A DNA stretch of 35,179 nt from assembly GCA_017470605.1 (NCBI GenBank), contig JAFUYH010000050.1, positions 1 through 35,179 on the forward strand, given 5' to 3'. A program made the translations under genes and the position numbers. Positions 24,820 to 33,504 of the stretch are shown in pieces. The stretch comes from Treponema sp. Lineage in GTDB: Bacteria; Spirochaetota; Spirochaetia; Treponematales; Treponemataceae. Under the pieces are notes generated by a model. That model was not told the DNA's origin, did no database searches, and was given only the letters and a program-made list of their open reading frames with translations. The first letter of the stretch is position 1; each line of letters opens with the position of its first letter.

Positions 24820-26885
24820 AATATCTTCAGATAATCTTAAACCTGCCTGTAAATCAGCCCTTTACCTATTCATATTTTTCTCCAGACGAAAATGCAATCA
24901 GACTTGCAGACGGAAAAGAGCCGGATTTATTTGATTCTGCTAAATCAAAGCATAAAAAGGAAGAAAATCCACCAGAAATAGGAAAAAGAGCAGAAATATT
25001 TTTTGGCAACAAAAAGACAGAAGGCTTTATCATAGGCATTTCAGATACACTGCCGCCAGACTGCCCTGTAGAAGAAGGAAAAATCAAGCCTGTTAGACGG
25101 ATTATAGATAAGGAAGCCCTTTTTGGTCAGGAACTGATAGAAATTGCCAAATGGATTTCCCACTATTATCTTTGTACTCTGGGAGAGGCTGTTTTTTCAA
25201 TGATTCCTTCGGGCAGGAGGGAAAGCGGAGCCGCAGGATTTTCTTTTGAAGAAGAAGTCGGAGAAAAGGCTGCAGTCTCACTTTCTGACGAACAGCAGAA
25301 AGCCGTTGATGAAATTTTTGAAATATCAAGAAAAGACAAAAACGAAAATTACTTTCACTATCTTTACGGGCCTACAGGGAGTGGCAAAACAGAAGTCTTT
25401 CTTTCCCTTGCAGAAAAAGTTCTGGCAGAAGGAAAAGGCGTAATTTACCTGGTTCCTGAAATCGGACTTACAGGTCAGGTAGCAAAATCCGTTACAAAAC
25501 GCTTTGGAAAAACAGCGGCAATAATTCATTCTGGACTTACACCTTCACAGAGGCTTGGCGAATGGCACCGAATCATGCATAAAGAAGCCCGCGTTGTTGT
25601 AGGCGCCCGCTCCGCAATTTTTGCACCGGTTCCAGACCTGGGCTTGATTATAATTGATGAAGAACACGACGGCTCCTATAAATCAGGAAACAATCCCCGC
25701 TATCATGCCCGCCAGGTCGCCATGCACAGGGCTGTAAACCTAAAGATTCCTCTGGTAATGGGTAGCGCAACGCCTTCCGTGGAATCATGGTATGGGATGA
25801 AAAAAGGCACTGTCATCCGTCACAGTCTTTCCAAAAGGCTTTCCGGCGGTCAGATGCCGCATCTTTCCTGCATCGACTTAAATTATTATCCGAACGGCGG
25901 CTGTATATCAAAACCGCTGGAAGAGGCAATAAAAAAATCTCTGGATAATGGCCATCAGTCTATTTTATTTTTAAATCGCCGGGGATTCACCCACTTTTTC
26001 CGCTGTAATTCCTGCGGTTATGAGCTGGTCTGCAAAAACTGTTCAGTTCCCCTTACCTACCATAAGGCCGACCACCGCCTGCGCTGCCACTACTGCGGCT
26101 GGTCAGTTTTTCCGCCCCAGTCCTGCCCCCAGTGCGGTTCAATGGACATAGGCTCTTCCGGCTTTGGAACTGAATACATAGAAGCGGAAACCCGGGCTAA
26201 GTTCCCGAACGCCCGCATTATCCGCCTTGATACGGACGTGCTTAAAACAAAGGCTGAACTTCTGGATAAACTTGAAGCCTTCCGCCGCGGTGAATATGAC
26301 ATAATGCTTGGTACACAGATGGTCGCAAAAGGTCTTAATTTCCCAAAACTGGAGCTTGTAGGGGTAATTCTGGCAGATGCGGGTCTTCACATGCCGGATT
26401 TCAGGGCTGGAGAACGTACTTTTTCTCTGATTACTCAGGTTGCAGGGCGTGCCGGCCGTTATTTTCCAGACGGAAAAGTTTTTGTGCAGACCTACAGTCC
26501 GGGGCGGGAACCTGTTTATTTTGCCTGCACGAACAGGATTTCTGACTTTTACGAAAATGAACTTGCCCAGAGAAAAATGCTGAATTTTCCGCCATTCTGC
26601 AGGCTGCTGCGCTTTGTTTTCAGGAGTTACGACCGGGCACTTGCCGAGTCCACTGCGGGCGAGGCAGCTGGTCTGCTGGCTAAGGAAGCGGCCCGGGGAG
26701 TGGAAATTATCGGCCCTGCGGAATGTCCTATAGAAAAAATTAATTCCAGCTGGCGTTACCATATACTGTTAAAGGCAAATTCCATTGTGCCCCTGCAGGC
26801 CATGGCCCGCAAACTTCTTTTTGACTACAGCCACAACCAGAATGTCTACATTGAATACGATGTGGACCCGGTGAGCCTGTTGTAA
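24816..26885 (+). CDS. priA: Primosomal protein N' (replication restart helicase)
   Basis: 689 residues. PriA is a 3'-to-5' superfamily 2 DNA helicase that reloads the replisome at stalled forks. Walker A is GPTGSGKT near residues 185-192 and the DEEH box is IIDEEHDGS. The zinc-binding insertion has paired Cys motifs (CNSCGYELVCKNC, CHYCGW, CPQC) near 396-442, and motifs V/VI are MVAKGLNFPKLELVG and QVAGRAGR. The start is TTG overlapping the upstream stop; it is the only start that retains the PriA-type N-terminal DNA-binding segment (KYLQIILNLPVNQPFTYSYF). A Lys/Glu-rich insertion of ~25 residues follows near residue 35. It converges with truA with a 3-base gap. Confidence 0.96.
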   Translation: MKYLQIILNLPVNQPFTYSYFSPDENAIRLADGKEPDLFDSAKSKHKKEENPPEIGKRAEIFFGNKKTEGFIIGISDTLPPDCPVEEGKIKPVRRIIDKEALFGQELIEIAKWISHYYLCTLGEAVFSMIPSGRRESGAAGFSFEEEVGEKAAVSLSDEQQKAVDEIFEISRKDKNENYFHYLYGPTGSGKTEVFLSLAEKVLAEGKGVIYLVPEIGLTGQVAKSVTKRFGKTAAIIHSGLTPSQRLGEWHRIMHKEARVVVGARSAIFAPVPDLGLIIIDEEHDGSYKSGNNPRYHARQVAMHRAVNLKIPLVMGSATPSVESWYGMKKGTVIRHSLSKRLSGGQMPHLSCIDLNYYPNGGCISKPLEEAIKKSLDNGHQSILFLNRRGFTHFFRCNSCGYELVCKNCSVPLTYHKADHRLRCHYCGWSVFPPQSCPQCGSMDIGSSGFGTEYIEAETRAKFPNARIIRLDTDVLKTKAELLDKLEAFRRGEYDIMLGTQMVAKGLNFPKLELVGVILADAGLHMPDFRAGERTFSLITQVAGRAGRYFPDGKVFVQTYSPGREPVYFACTNRISDFYENELAQRKMLNFPPFCRLLRFVFRSYDRALAESTAGEAAGLLAKEAARGVEIIGPAECPIEKINSSWRYHILLKANSIVPLQAMARKLLFDYSHNQNVYIEYDVDPVSLL

Positions 26886-26888
26886 AAG

Positions 26889-27692
26889 TTATTCATGCCG
26901 CCTTACGCCGTCAAATTTAATTTCGTATAAAAACAGGCCTGTGGGAGGAGCGGTTACACCGGCCCTGGTGCGGTCGCGGGCTTCCAGGATTTTTTGCATG
27001 GAGTCCAGAGCTGCCCCACTTTTATCTAGATTTACAAGAGTTCCTGTAAGGGTGCGGACCATTTTCCACAAAAAAGCATTGGCTTCTATCTGAAAAACAA
27101 GAAGTTCCCTTCCCCAGATATCTTTCTGCATAAAAAAATGAGCGTCATCTATGTAGCGGTTCATGGAAAGGCTTTCGTCTCCGCTGGCACAAAAGGAAGA
27201 ACAGTCAAGCTCACCGCGAAGGCAGGAAGCAATGGCATTAAGCCTATCTAAGTCTGGCTGATAATTTCTTACATACCAGCTGTAACGAAAATCATTTGCA
27301 GGAACACTGTCCCCAAAGGAAATAAAATATCGGTAAACACGGCTGGTGGCATTTTTGCGGGCAGAAAAATCTTCCGCCACTTCGCGGGCGGCAGTTACCC
27401 TTACATCAGGGGGAAGAAAGGCATTTAAGGCACGAACATAATTTACAGCAGGCATATTTTCAAAAGGTGAATAAAAGTTTGCAGCCTGTCCCAGAGCGTG
27501 AACACCGCTGTCTGTGCGGCCTGAGCCGTAAACAGGAACTTTTTCCTTGCAGAGTTTTTCAAGAGCCTTTTCCAACTCACCCTGAACAGTGCGGAATGCT
27601 TCTCCGCCACCAAGATTCGGGGCATTATCCTGCCTCTGCCAGCCGCAGAAATCACTACCGTCATAAGAAACCGTAAGCAGAATATTTTTCAT
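26889..27692 (-). CDS. truA: tRNA pseudouridine(38-40) synthase
   Basis: 267 residues. TruA isomerises uridines 38-40 of the tRNA anticodon stem-loop. The catalytic Asp is D61 in GSGRTDSGVHALGQ. YDGSDFCGWQRQ at the N-terminus and FLWKMVRTLTGTLV near the C-terminus are family signatures. There is a short Gly-rich insertion (NAPNLGGGEAF) near residue 25 relative to E. coli TruA. The ATG has GGGGC about 4 bases upstream. Last gene of the dxs-to-truA run, 15 bases after the DUF2225 gene, converging on priA with a 3-base gap. Confidence 0.96.
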   Translation of the reverse strand: MKNILLTVSYDGSDFCGWQRQDNAPNLGGGEAFRTVQGELEKALEKLCKEKVPVYGSGRTDSGVHALGQAANFYSPFENMPAVNYVRALNAFLPPDVRVTAAREVAEDFSARKNATSRVYRYFISFGDSVPANDFRYSWYVRNYQPDLDRLNAIASCLRGELDCSSFCASGDESLSMNRYIDDAHFFMQKDIWGRELLVFQIEANAFLWKMVRTLTGTLVNLDKSGAALDSMQKILEARDRTRAGVTAPPTGLFLYEIKFDGVRRHE

Positions 27693-27707
27693 ATTTGCCC
27701 CGACCCG

Positions 27708-28583
27708 CTAGAATTCATCATCTTTTACAAGTTTTGAAAGGTTATCGTAAAGCTCGCGGGCGTGTTCCAGAAGAGGCCCCGGCTTACTCTTAGAAGATTT
27801 TCCGAGACCAAAAATTCTGGCAATTGCAGTTTTTGACTCATTCAGTTTTTTAAGGCGAAGCTGAATATCATCCTGCTGACCGTATTTATATTCCAGAAGT
27901 CCGCAAAGATAAATTACACCGTCCCAGCCATAGTTCTTATCAATATCAGGGCCCATATTATTCAGGGAAGAAGACTTTTCTTTACGTTCAGTTTCATTCA
28001 CTACAGCCTGCTGGTAGAAAAAGAGAGCCTTGCTGTAAAACATTTTGGAAACAAGGTCATAGTTATGATCTGCACAACGGTGATGAAGTTCATTTGTAAG
28101 CCAGGCAAGACGCAGACTGATTATCGCATTTTTAAGGGTCGGAATGAGTTCAGTATTTACATCGTTGTAGGTCATAAGGGCAAGATAATACATGGCACAG
28201 CCATCAAAAAGAGTCCTTTCTTTTTTCAGATTAAAATAAGGAAAAATCTTTTCACAGGCTTCCTTGCGTTGTTTTGAATGAGAAAAGAGCCTGTCATTGT
28301 CTTCTGCTGTAAGTTTTGCATTAAAATCATTCCAGAAAAAGGCCGTATAGCAATGAGGGCAGGCACCGATTTCATAAATAAGAGGATAAATGCGACCATA
28401 TTTTGCAGACGGTTCATAAATTCTATGAAGTTCAGGAGTAAGGCCTCCGGCAATCATACGTCCGTTTCCGCTGCGCATAATTTCCCGGGCAAAAAGTTTT
28501 TTGCAGATTGGACAAATCATTTTGTCTTTAGACCAGTATGTTATTCCGACTTTCTTTTCTTTTTCAGCTGTTTTTCCGGCCAT
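27708..28583 (-). CDS. DUF2225 family protein
   Basis: 291 residues from the ATG at 28583 (GAGGG lies about 6 bases upstream; an in-frame GTG two codons earlier is less well placed). It matches the DUF2225 family of uncharacterised bacterial proteins. An N-terminal zinc-ribbon-like pair is visible, CPIC at residues 24-27 and CPHC at 75-78, separated by the RIYPLIYEIGA stretch. The rest is helical and TPR-like (ALFFYQQAVV, LLEHARELYDNLS). No signal peptide. Its start lies inside acpS (about 20-base overlap). Function is unknown; by recollection the same gene sits between acpS and truA in other spirochaetes. Confidence 0.88.
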   Translation of the reverse strand: MAGKTAEKEKKVGITYWSKDKMICPICKKLFAREIMRSGNGRMIAGGLTPELHRIYEPSAKYGRIYPLIYEIGACPHCYTAFFWNDFNAKLTAEDNDRLFSHSKQRKEACEKIFPYFNLKKERTLFDGCAMYYLALMTYNDVNTELIPTLKNAIISLRLAWLTNELHHRCADHNYDLVSKMFYSKALFFYQQAVVNETERKEKSSSLNNMGPDIDKNYGWDGVIYLCGLLEYKYGQQDDIQLRLKKLNESKTAIARIFGLGKSSKSKPGPLLEHARELYDNLSKLVKDDEF

Positions 28584-28962
28584 CTTCACCCTCGCTTTCT
28601 ATTATTACAACGGCTGTTGCGTATTCTTTTTCATGACTTAAAGAAACATGAAGAAAACAATTTCCACATCTCTTCTTTAATACATCGGCAGCAGAATCCT
28701 TTACGTTAAGAAAAGGCTTTCCTTCTTCATTTTTTGTTATATACAGGTCAGTCAGTTTAAAGCCCGTAATTCCAGTGCCAAGGGCTTTAGAAAAGGCCTC
28801 TTTTGCGGCAAAACGGGCAGCATAATGCTGACATCTTGCATTTTCACTGCCATTTTCCATCAGTTCTTCTGAATTAAAAAAACGCTGAACCATTCCTTCC
28901 GTATTAATCCACTTTTTCATACGGTTCACCTGCACAATATCAGTACCAAGTCCGTAAATCAT
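28564..28962 (-). CDS. acpS: Holo-[acyl-carrier-protein] synthase
   Basis: 132 residues. It transfers 4'-phosphopantetheine from CoA to the serine of apo-ACP, activating fatty-acid synthesis. The two magnesium-binding motifs are present: GTDIV with D8, and RFAAKEAFSKALG with E55. LHVSLSHEKEYATAVVI is the C-terminal family signature. Length is normal. The start overlaps the cdaR stop (ATGA), and its end overlaps the DUF2225 start. Cytoplasmic, essential in most bacteria. Confidence 0.96.
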   Translation of the reverse strand: MIYGLGTDIVQVNRMKKWINTEGMVQRFFNSEELMENGSENARCQHYAARFAAKEAFSKALGTGITGFKLTDLYITKNEEGKPFLNVKDSAADVLKKRCGNCFLHVSLSHEKEYATAVVIIESEGEDGRKNS

Positions 28963-29993
28963 TCAGCGGCTCCATTTTCTGCACTTTCAGCCGGCTCCGA
29001 CTCACCTTCAGAATCAGCCGGATTTTCACTTTCTGCAGGATTTTCTTCTGGCAGAGCCTCAAGAAGAACCGTTACACTTTCCAGAGACTTAGACACAATA
29101 GAAAAAGCAGGATTTACAGAATATCTTACAGGTACTTCATAACTTCCCGCTTCCGTATAGTCCTTTAAATTTATAGAGGCAATTCTTCCGTTTGGATTAT
29201 ATTTTTCCAGGGAAGGAACATCTCCAGAAAGAGTAATGCTTACAGAAGGAAGATTGTTCTTAAGAATCAGGTTTGGAGCCAGTCCGTAACTGTCTATCGT
29301 AATATCTGTAAATACCTTTTCCATTATCTGAGTTGTAAGGCTTACGGTTGCAGTAAAAGGCCCGGAATCTTTTATAGAGATAAGTTTATTCTGTTCCTGA
29401 ACTCCTGTTTCAACACTGAAATTTGTTTCCGCATTGGAAACCATTATTCTGCTTGTCGGAATGACATCAATTGAATTTACCAGTGTTTCCGGCCCTGAAA
29501 TTTCTACAGTAGAAGGATTAATTGAAATCTGACTTATAGAATAGCCGTGTGCGACTTCACCAACTACAGATGGCTGCAGAGGCACATATTTTGTAATGCG
29601 GCGGTCTACCTTTAAAGTTATTTCTTCATCTTTTAATATTACTTCCAGAGGATCCAGCTCCATAAGTTTGGAAGAAAGATTTATATGAACAGGCAGTGTA
29701 TATGTTCCAGGTTCTGTTATATAGGAAATATCAAGGATGCTTTCAAAGTCTGAAGGATTTACCATATTCATGATTGTATCATTTGAACGGATTGTAACGG
29801 CAACAGAATTTGGAACAGAGCCCACATGCATGACAAGACCGTCTTCAACGATTTTAAGGGGAACTACTATTGTTTTTTTGTCTATCTGAGAAGCCTGATA
29901 GAAAATATAAAGGATAATGGCAATGATAAGACTTACAACTTTAGCAAGCCAGTTATCAAGAAGTTTATCAATTAAGCGTTTGATGCTCGTCAA
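28959..29993 (-). CDS. cdaR: CdaR-like YbbR-domain regulator of diadenylate cyclase
   Basis: 344 residues from a TTG start at 29993. An open frame extends to 30077, but GGAGG 6 bases before the TTG settles the start. After a short cytoplasmic stretch there is one TM helix near residues 14-34 (LAKVVSLIIAIILYIFYQ), then tandem extracytoplasmic YbbR domains (about 45-310) with repeating strands such as ITLKVDRRITKYVPLQP and VEISGPETLV. An acidic Glu/Ser/Ala tail closes the protein. It overlaps dacA by 26 bases. In Firmicutes CdaR binds CdaA and tunes c-di-AMP synthesis; the same role here follows from gene order and domain content. The tail is unusual for the family. Confidence 0.9.
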   Translation of the reverse strand: MTSIKRLIDKLLDNWLAKVVSLIIAIILYIFYQASQIDKKTIVVPLKIVEDGLVMHVGSVPNSVAVTIRSNDTIMNMVNPSDFESILDISYITEPGTYTLPVHINLSSKLMELDPLEVILKDEEITLKVDRRITKYVPLQPSVVGEVAHGYSISQISINPSTVEISGPETLVNSIDVIPTSRIMVSNAETNFSVETGVQEQNKLISIKDSGPFTATVSLTTQIMEKVFTDITIDSYGLAPNLILKNNLPSVSITLSGDVPSLEKYNPNGRIASINLKDYTEAGSYEVPVRYSVNPAFSIVSKSLESVTVLLEALPEENPAESENPADSEGESEPAESAENGAAE

Positions 29994-30783
29994 CGGTATC
30001 CTCCAAAACTTTTTCTTCAGGTGTAATTTCCAGCAGACTTTCCAGAACCTTGCGCACTTCTGAAAGAGAAAGGTCATAATTCAGTTTAGAATCATAGGCA
30101 AGGCTTAAAGCCCCTGTTTCTTCTGAAACAACAAGTACAACAGCATCAGAAACTTCTGAAAGACCAAGAGCCGCTCTGTGCCTTGTTCCGAATGTTTTTT
30201 TGATTGTGTAGTTTTCACTGGTAGGAAGAAAACAGCCTGCAGCAATCAGTTTGCCTCCCTGAATAAAACAGGCTCCGTCATGCAGAGAAGTATCTTTTCC
30301 AAAAATCGTCATCAAAAGACTGGAAGAAAGGTCTGCATTCAGGATTGTTCCAGTCTGCATAATGTTATCAAGTTTAGTATGCCTCATAAAAACGGCAAGC
30401 ATTCCCCTTCTCTGCTTAGAAAGCATATCTGCGGCAATCAAAACCGCATCAACATAAGTATGCTTGGAACGATTGCCGAATGCAAACCAGGCATTCTGTC
30501 CTATACGGAGAAAGAGTTTTCTAATTTCAGGCTGGAATACAAGGGCCAGACCGATTACGATTCCCGGTGCAATAATATTCAAAAGCCAGAGGATTGTATT
30601 CAGCTTTAAAATTGCGGCGATTGCATAGGCGGCGGCAACTATTGCAACAGCCTTAATCAACTGAATGCCGTTTGTTTTTGAAATAAAATCGTATGCCTTA
30701 TAAATCAGAAACGCAAGAATTGCAATATCAAGCACAGGCCGAATAAAATCATATATGTATAAAATTCTGTCAATTCCAACCAT
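29968..30783 (-). CDS. dacA: Diadenylate cyclase (c-di-AMP synthase), CdaA/DacA type
   Basis: 271 residues from the ATG at 30783 (an in-frame TTG two codons upstream is less likely). The enzyme condenses two ATP into c-di-AMP, which controls potassium and osmotic balance and wall homeostasis. Three TM helices occupy about residues 16-35, 43-60 and 66-85. The DAC domain follows, with the catalytic DGA at 169-171 (LHDGACFIQGG) and the RHR motif at 201-203 (GTRHRAALGLSE). The gene is 19 bases after folP and overlaps cdaR. Usual partners in Firmicutes are cdaR and glmM; here glmM is replaced by folP/acpS context. Confidence 0.96.
   Translation of the reverse strand: MVGIDRILYIYDFIRPVLDIAILAFLIYKAYDFISKTNGIQLIKAVAIVAAAYAIAAILKLNTILWLLNIIAPGIVIGLALVFQPEIRKLFLRIGQNAWFAFGNRSKHTYVDAVLIAADMLSKQRRGMLAVFMRHTKLDNIMQTGTILNADLSSSLLMTIFGKDTSLHDGACFIQGGKLIAAGCFLPTSENYTIKKTFGTRHRAALGLSEVSDAVVLVVSEETGALSLAYDSKLNYDLSLSEVRKVLESLLEITPEEKVLEDTVDEHQTLN
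30000..30004 (-). promoter_or_regulatory. Shine-Dalgarno deciding TTG start of cdaR
   Basis: GGAGG on the minus strand lies inside the dacA coding end, 6 bases before TTG at 29993. It identifies a start 28 codons downstream of the longest possible open frame. Confidence 0.8.
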
Positions 30784-30802
30784 AATCAAATATTATACAT
30801 CA

Positions 30803-31603
30803 TTATTGCAGAAAATTCATCACATTTAACGTATCAAGTGCAGCAGAAACATCATGAACGCGTATAATTTTTGCTCCTTTCTGCACGCTGATTAAGTCTG
30901 CAGCCAGAGTTCCATAAAGCCTCTGCGGGGCATTCCTGCCCGTCATTTCTCCTATACAGCGTTTTCTGGAAAGTGCCATCAAAAGCGGGTAAGGCTCATC
31001 GCACAAAAGATTCGTATTTTTTATGATTTCAATACTCTCTTCATTTGTTTTTCCAAAGCCGATTCCCGGGTCAAGGATTATATTACATTCTTTTATTGGA
31101 AAAGAAGAAGCCTTATCCCTTACCTGACTGCATCTCTTTTTAAAAAAATCTGCTACATCACAAGATTTGCCCGCGCCCCGGTGCATTAAGACCAGAGGCA
31201 CATCAAGTTCAAAAGCCGTTTTCTGCATCTGCGGGTCATCATAAAGGGCAGAAACATCATTTAAAATATCAGCTCCGCTTTCATAAGCAGCCTTAAAAAC
31301 AGAGGCTTTTCTTGTGTCTACAGAAATCCTGATTTCATCTGAAGAATACTTTTTACGGATTCCTTCAATCACAGGAATGATACGGCGGATTTCTTCTTCT
31401 GCATCTACTTCCGTAAAGCCGGGTCTGGTAGATTCCCCGCCTATATCCAGAATATCCGCGCCTTCATCTATAAGCTGAAAAGCCCGTTCCAATCCACCTC
31501 TGCTTTCTTCATAAAAGGAATCTGGAGTTGCATTTACAATTCCCATAATAAAGGCAGGCCGCTCTGTCTGCAAAGAAAATGAAGAAAAATCTATTTTGCA
31601 CAT
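30803..31603 (-). CDS. folP: Dihydropteroate synthase
   Basis: 266 residues. The enzyme joins p-aminobenzoate to dihydropterin pyrophosphate in folate synthesis and is the sulfonamide target. Signatures are complete: MGIVNATPDSF at residues 20-30, DIGGESTRPG at 53-62, SVDTRK, ILNDVSAL, LDPGIGFGKT and SRKRCIGEMTG. GGAGG lies about 10 bases before the ATG, inside the end of dxs (13-base overlap). No other folate genes are adjacent. DUF115 members named MptE act on pterins, but those lie 25 kb away and are Maf-like, so no functional connection is implied. Confidence 0.96.
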   Translation of the reverse strand: MCKIDFSSFSLQTERPAFIMGIVNATPDSFYEESRGGLERAFQLIDEGADILDIGGESTRPGFTEVDAEEEIRRIIPVIEGIRKKYSSDEIRISVDTRKASVFKAAYESGADILNDVSALYDDPQMQKTAFELDVPLVLMHRGAGKSCDVADFFKKRCSQVRDKASSFPIKECNIILDPGIGFGKTNEESIEIIKNTNLLCDEPYPLLMALSRKRCIGEMTGRNAPQRLYGTLAADLISVQKGAKIIRVHDVSAALDTLNVMNFLQ

Positions 31604-33492
31604 TTTATGATAGCCTCCTTTATATCTGAAACAGAAAGCTTTGCTTCTGCAAGAACATCAGCCCTGCTTCCATGACTGTAAAATCTGTCTTCAAAGCCCA
31701 TGACAATTGTATTTGTAATGCCATTTTTAAGGACAAGCTGATTAAGATACTCGCCAGCCCCTCCGTCCTTAATTCCGTCTTCCACAAAAACAATTCCGTA
31801 ATATTTTTTTGCAAGTTCCAGAAAATAAGTTTCATCAAAAGGTTTTATAAAGCGCAGTATATATAAATCTGCATATCCGTTTTCCAAAAGAACTGCCCTT
31901 ACAGCCTTCTGGACTTCTGAATAAATTCCTCCTGTACACACAAGGAGAATCTTATTTTTCCGGCTTTCAAGTTCAGATTCAGAAATATTTTCAATTACAA
32001 ATTCGGAACAAGGCACAAATATGCCGCGCCCGAATTCCACAGGACTAGAAAACTGAGGAAGTTCCGTAGGACAGGATAATTTTGGATAACGGATCATCAC
32101 GGAAGTTCCCTTTTCTACAGCCCATTCAAAGCAAAGGCGCAGATCCTGGGCACTAACCACAGTCATTATTTCAAGGTCAGGAACCGCCCTGAAAAGTGCT
32201 ATGTCATAGATTCCCTGATGCGTTGCTCCGTCTCCCGGAACGGCACCGGCCCTGTCCAGCATAAAAATGGCATGAGCTTTCTGCAGGGTTATATCATGAA
32301 TCATCTGGTCTACAGAACGCTGTATAAAGGTTGAATATATGCAGACTACAGGTATTTTTCCGCCCCGGGCAAGTCCGCCTGCAAAGGTAACTGCGTGCTC
32401 TTCTGCAATTCCCACATCAAAAAATCTTTCGGGATGCAGATGTGAAAAATGACTTAAACCGGTTCCCTTTGCCATTGCCGCAGTAATTGCAACCAAATCA
32501 GGCTGTTTTTCTGAATAATCACAGATTATATTGCTGAAGGCCTCTGTAAAGCTGAGAGTATCAAAACGCTCCACAGTTCCGTCACTAATCTGAAAAGGTC
32601 CTACTCCATGAAAGATTTCAGGATGGTCTTCTGCAGGACTATAGCCCTTTCCCTTTTTAGTCACAACATGAACAACAACAGGTCTGTGAAGCCGCCTTAC
32701 TTTCCTCAGAACAGTTTCCAAAGAAGCCTCATTATGCCCGTCCAGAGGCCCGACATATTCAAATCCCAAATCTACAAAAAGATTATTCGTAAGGAAAAGA
32801 CCTTTTAATGAACGCTTGAAACGGAAAATAAATTTTTCCAGATGACGCCCCAGATAGGGAATCTTATCTATAGCCTTATCTACACGGTAGCGGAAAGTCT
32901 GGTAACGGGCAGTCATGGTCAGACGGCTTAAATAGCGGGAAACGGAACCTGTATTATGGTCTATAGACATCTGATTATCATTCAGAATTACAATCAGGTT
33001 TTTGTTTAACTGACCAGCATGAGAAAGTGCTTCAAATGCCATACCGCCAGTAAGGGCACCGTCTCCGATTACTGCAATAACCTTACCGCTGTTGCCGTTC
33101 AATTCACGGGCAGCAAGAAGCCCCAGGGCAGAAGAAATTGATGTAGAAGAGTGTCCGTTTATAAAAAAATCATGAACGCTTTCTGATTTATTGGTAAAGC
33201 CTGAAAGTCCGTTTTTCTGACGCAGGGTTTTAAACTCGTTATAGCGGCCAGTCAGAAGTTTATGAGCATAACACTGATGGCTTACATCCCATATAATTGC
33301 ATCCTGAGGACTGTCAAAAACCCGGTGAAGGGCAAGAGTAAGTTCCACGACCCCCAGATTACTTGCAAGATGCCCGCCGTTTTTGCCTACAACTTCTATA
33401 ATTGTACGGCGGATTTCAGAAGCCAGCTGTTTTACTTCTTTTTGATTGAGATTCTTTATATCTTTCGGACTATGAACTTTGGAAAGTAAAAT
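31591..33492 (-). CDS. dxs: 1-deoxy-D-xylulose-5-phosphate synthase, apparent ATT start
   Basis: This thiamine-diphosphate enzyme condenses pyruvate and glyceraldehyde-3-phosphate in the first step of the MEP isoprenoid pathway. The first conventional start in frame is GTG at 33348, but coding sequence typical of DXS continues upstream: LLSKVHSPKDIKNL, SEIRRTII and GGHLASNLG, including the active-site His (residue 41). No ATG, GTG or TTG occurs between the upstream stop (33510-33508) and that GTG. An ATT at 33492, preceded by AAGAGG at 6 bases, aligns exactly with the usual Met before LLxxIxSPxDLK. This gives 633 residues, the normal family length. GDGALTGG (143-150) binds TPP-Mg. Overlaps folP. 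Confidence 0.93.
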   Translation of the reverse strand: MLLSKVHSPKDIKNLNQKEVKQLASEIRRTIIEVVGKNGGHLASNLGVVELTLALHRVFDSPQDAIIWDVSHQCYAHKLLTGRYNEFKTLRQKNGLSGFTNKSESVHDFFINGHSSTSISSALGLLAARELNGNSGKVIAVIGDGALTGGMAFEALSHAGQLNKNLIVILNDNQMSIDHNTGSVSRYLSRLTMTARYQTFRYRVDKAIDKIPYLGRHLEKFIFRFKRSLKGLFLTNNLFVDLGFEYVGPLDGHNEASLETVLRKVRRLHRPVVVHVVTKKGKGYSPAEDHPEIFHGVGPFQISDGTVERFDTLSFTEAFSNIICDYSEKQPDLVAITAAMAKGTGLSHFSHLHPERFFDVGIAEEHAVTFAGGLARGGKIPVVCIYSTFIQRSVDQMIHDITLQKAHAIFMLDRAGAVPGDGATHQGIYDIALFRAVPDLEIMTVVSAQDLRLCFEWAVEKGTSVMIRYPKLSCPTELPQFSSPVEFGRGIFVPCSEFVIENISESELESRKNKILLVCTGGIYSEVQKAVRAVLLENGYADLYILRFIKPFDETYFLELAKKYYGIVFVEDGIKDGGAGEYLNQLVLKNGITNTIVMGFEDRFYSHGSRADVLAEAKLSVSDIKEAIIKCAK

Positions 33493-33498
33493 AATAAA

Positions 33499-33504
33499 CC
33501 TCTT
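33499..33504 (-). promoter_or_regulatory. Shine-Dalgarno pointing to ATT start of dxs
   Basis: AAGAGG on the minus strand ends 6 bases before the ATT at 33492. No conventional start codon follows at any workable distance in the dxs frame. Confidence 0.65.

Noticed and set aside
26139..26762. 207-codon minus-strand frame inside priA
   Set aside because: Antisense shadow of a strongly conserved helicase; no ribosome site or recognisable domain.
29994..30077. Longer cdaR beginning at 30077
   Set aside because: It would overlap dacA by 110 bases and add a Trp/Lys-rich segment; a GGAGG site 6 bases before TTG at 29993 gives a better start.
30178..30609. 143-codon plus-strand frame inside dacA
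   Set aside because: Antisense to the conserved DAC catalytic domain and without supporting signals.
33262..33348. GTG at 33348 as the dxs start
   Set aside because: It would delete the conserved DXS N-terminus including the GGHL active-site His, which is plainly encoded upstream in the same frame.
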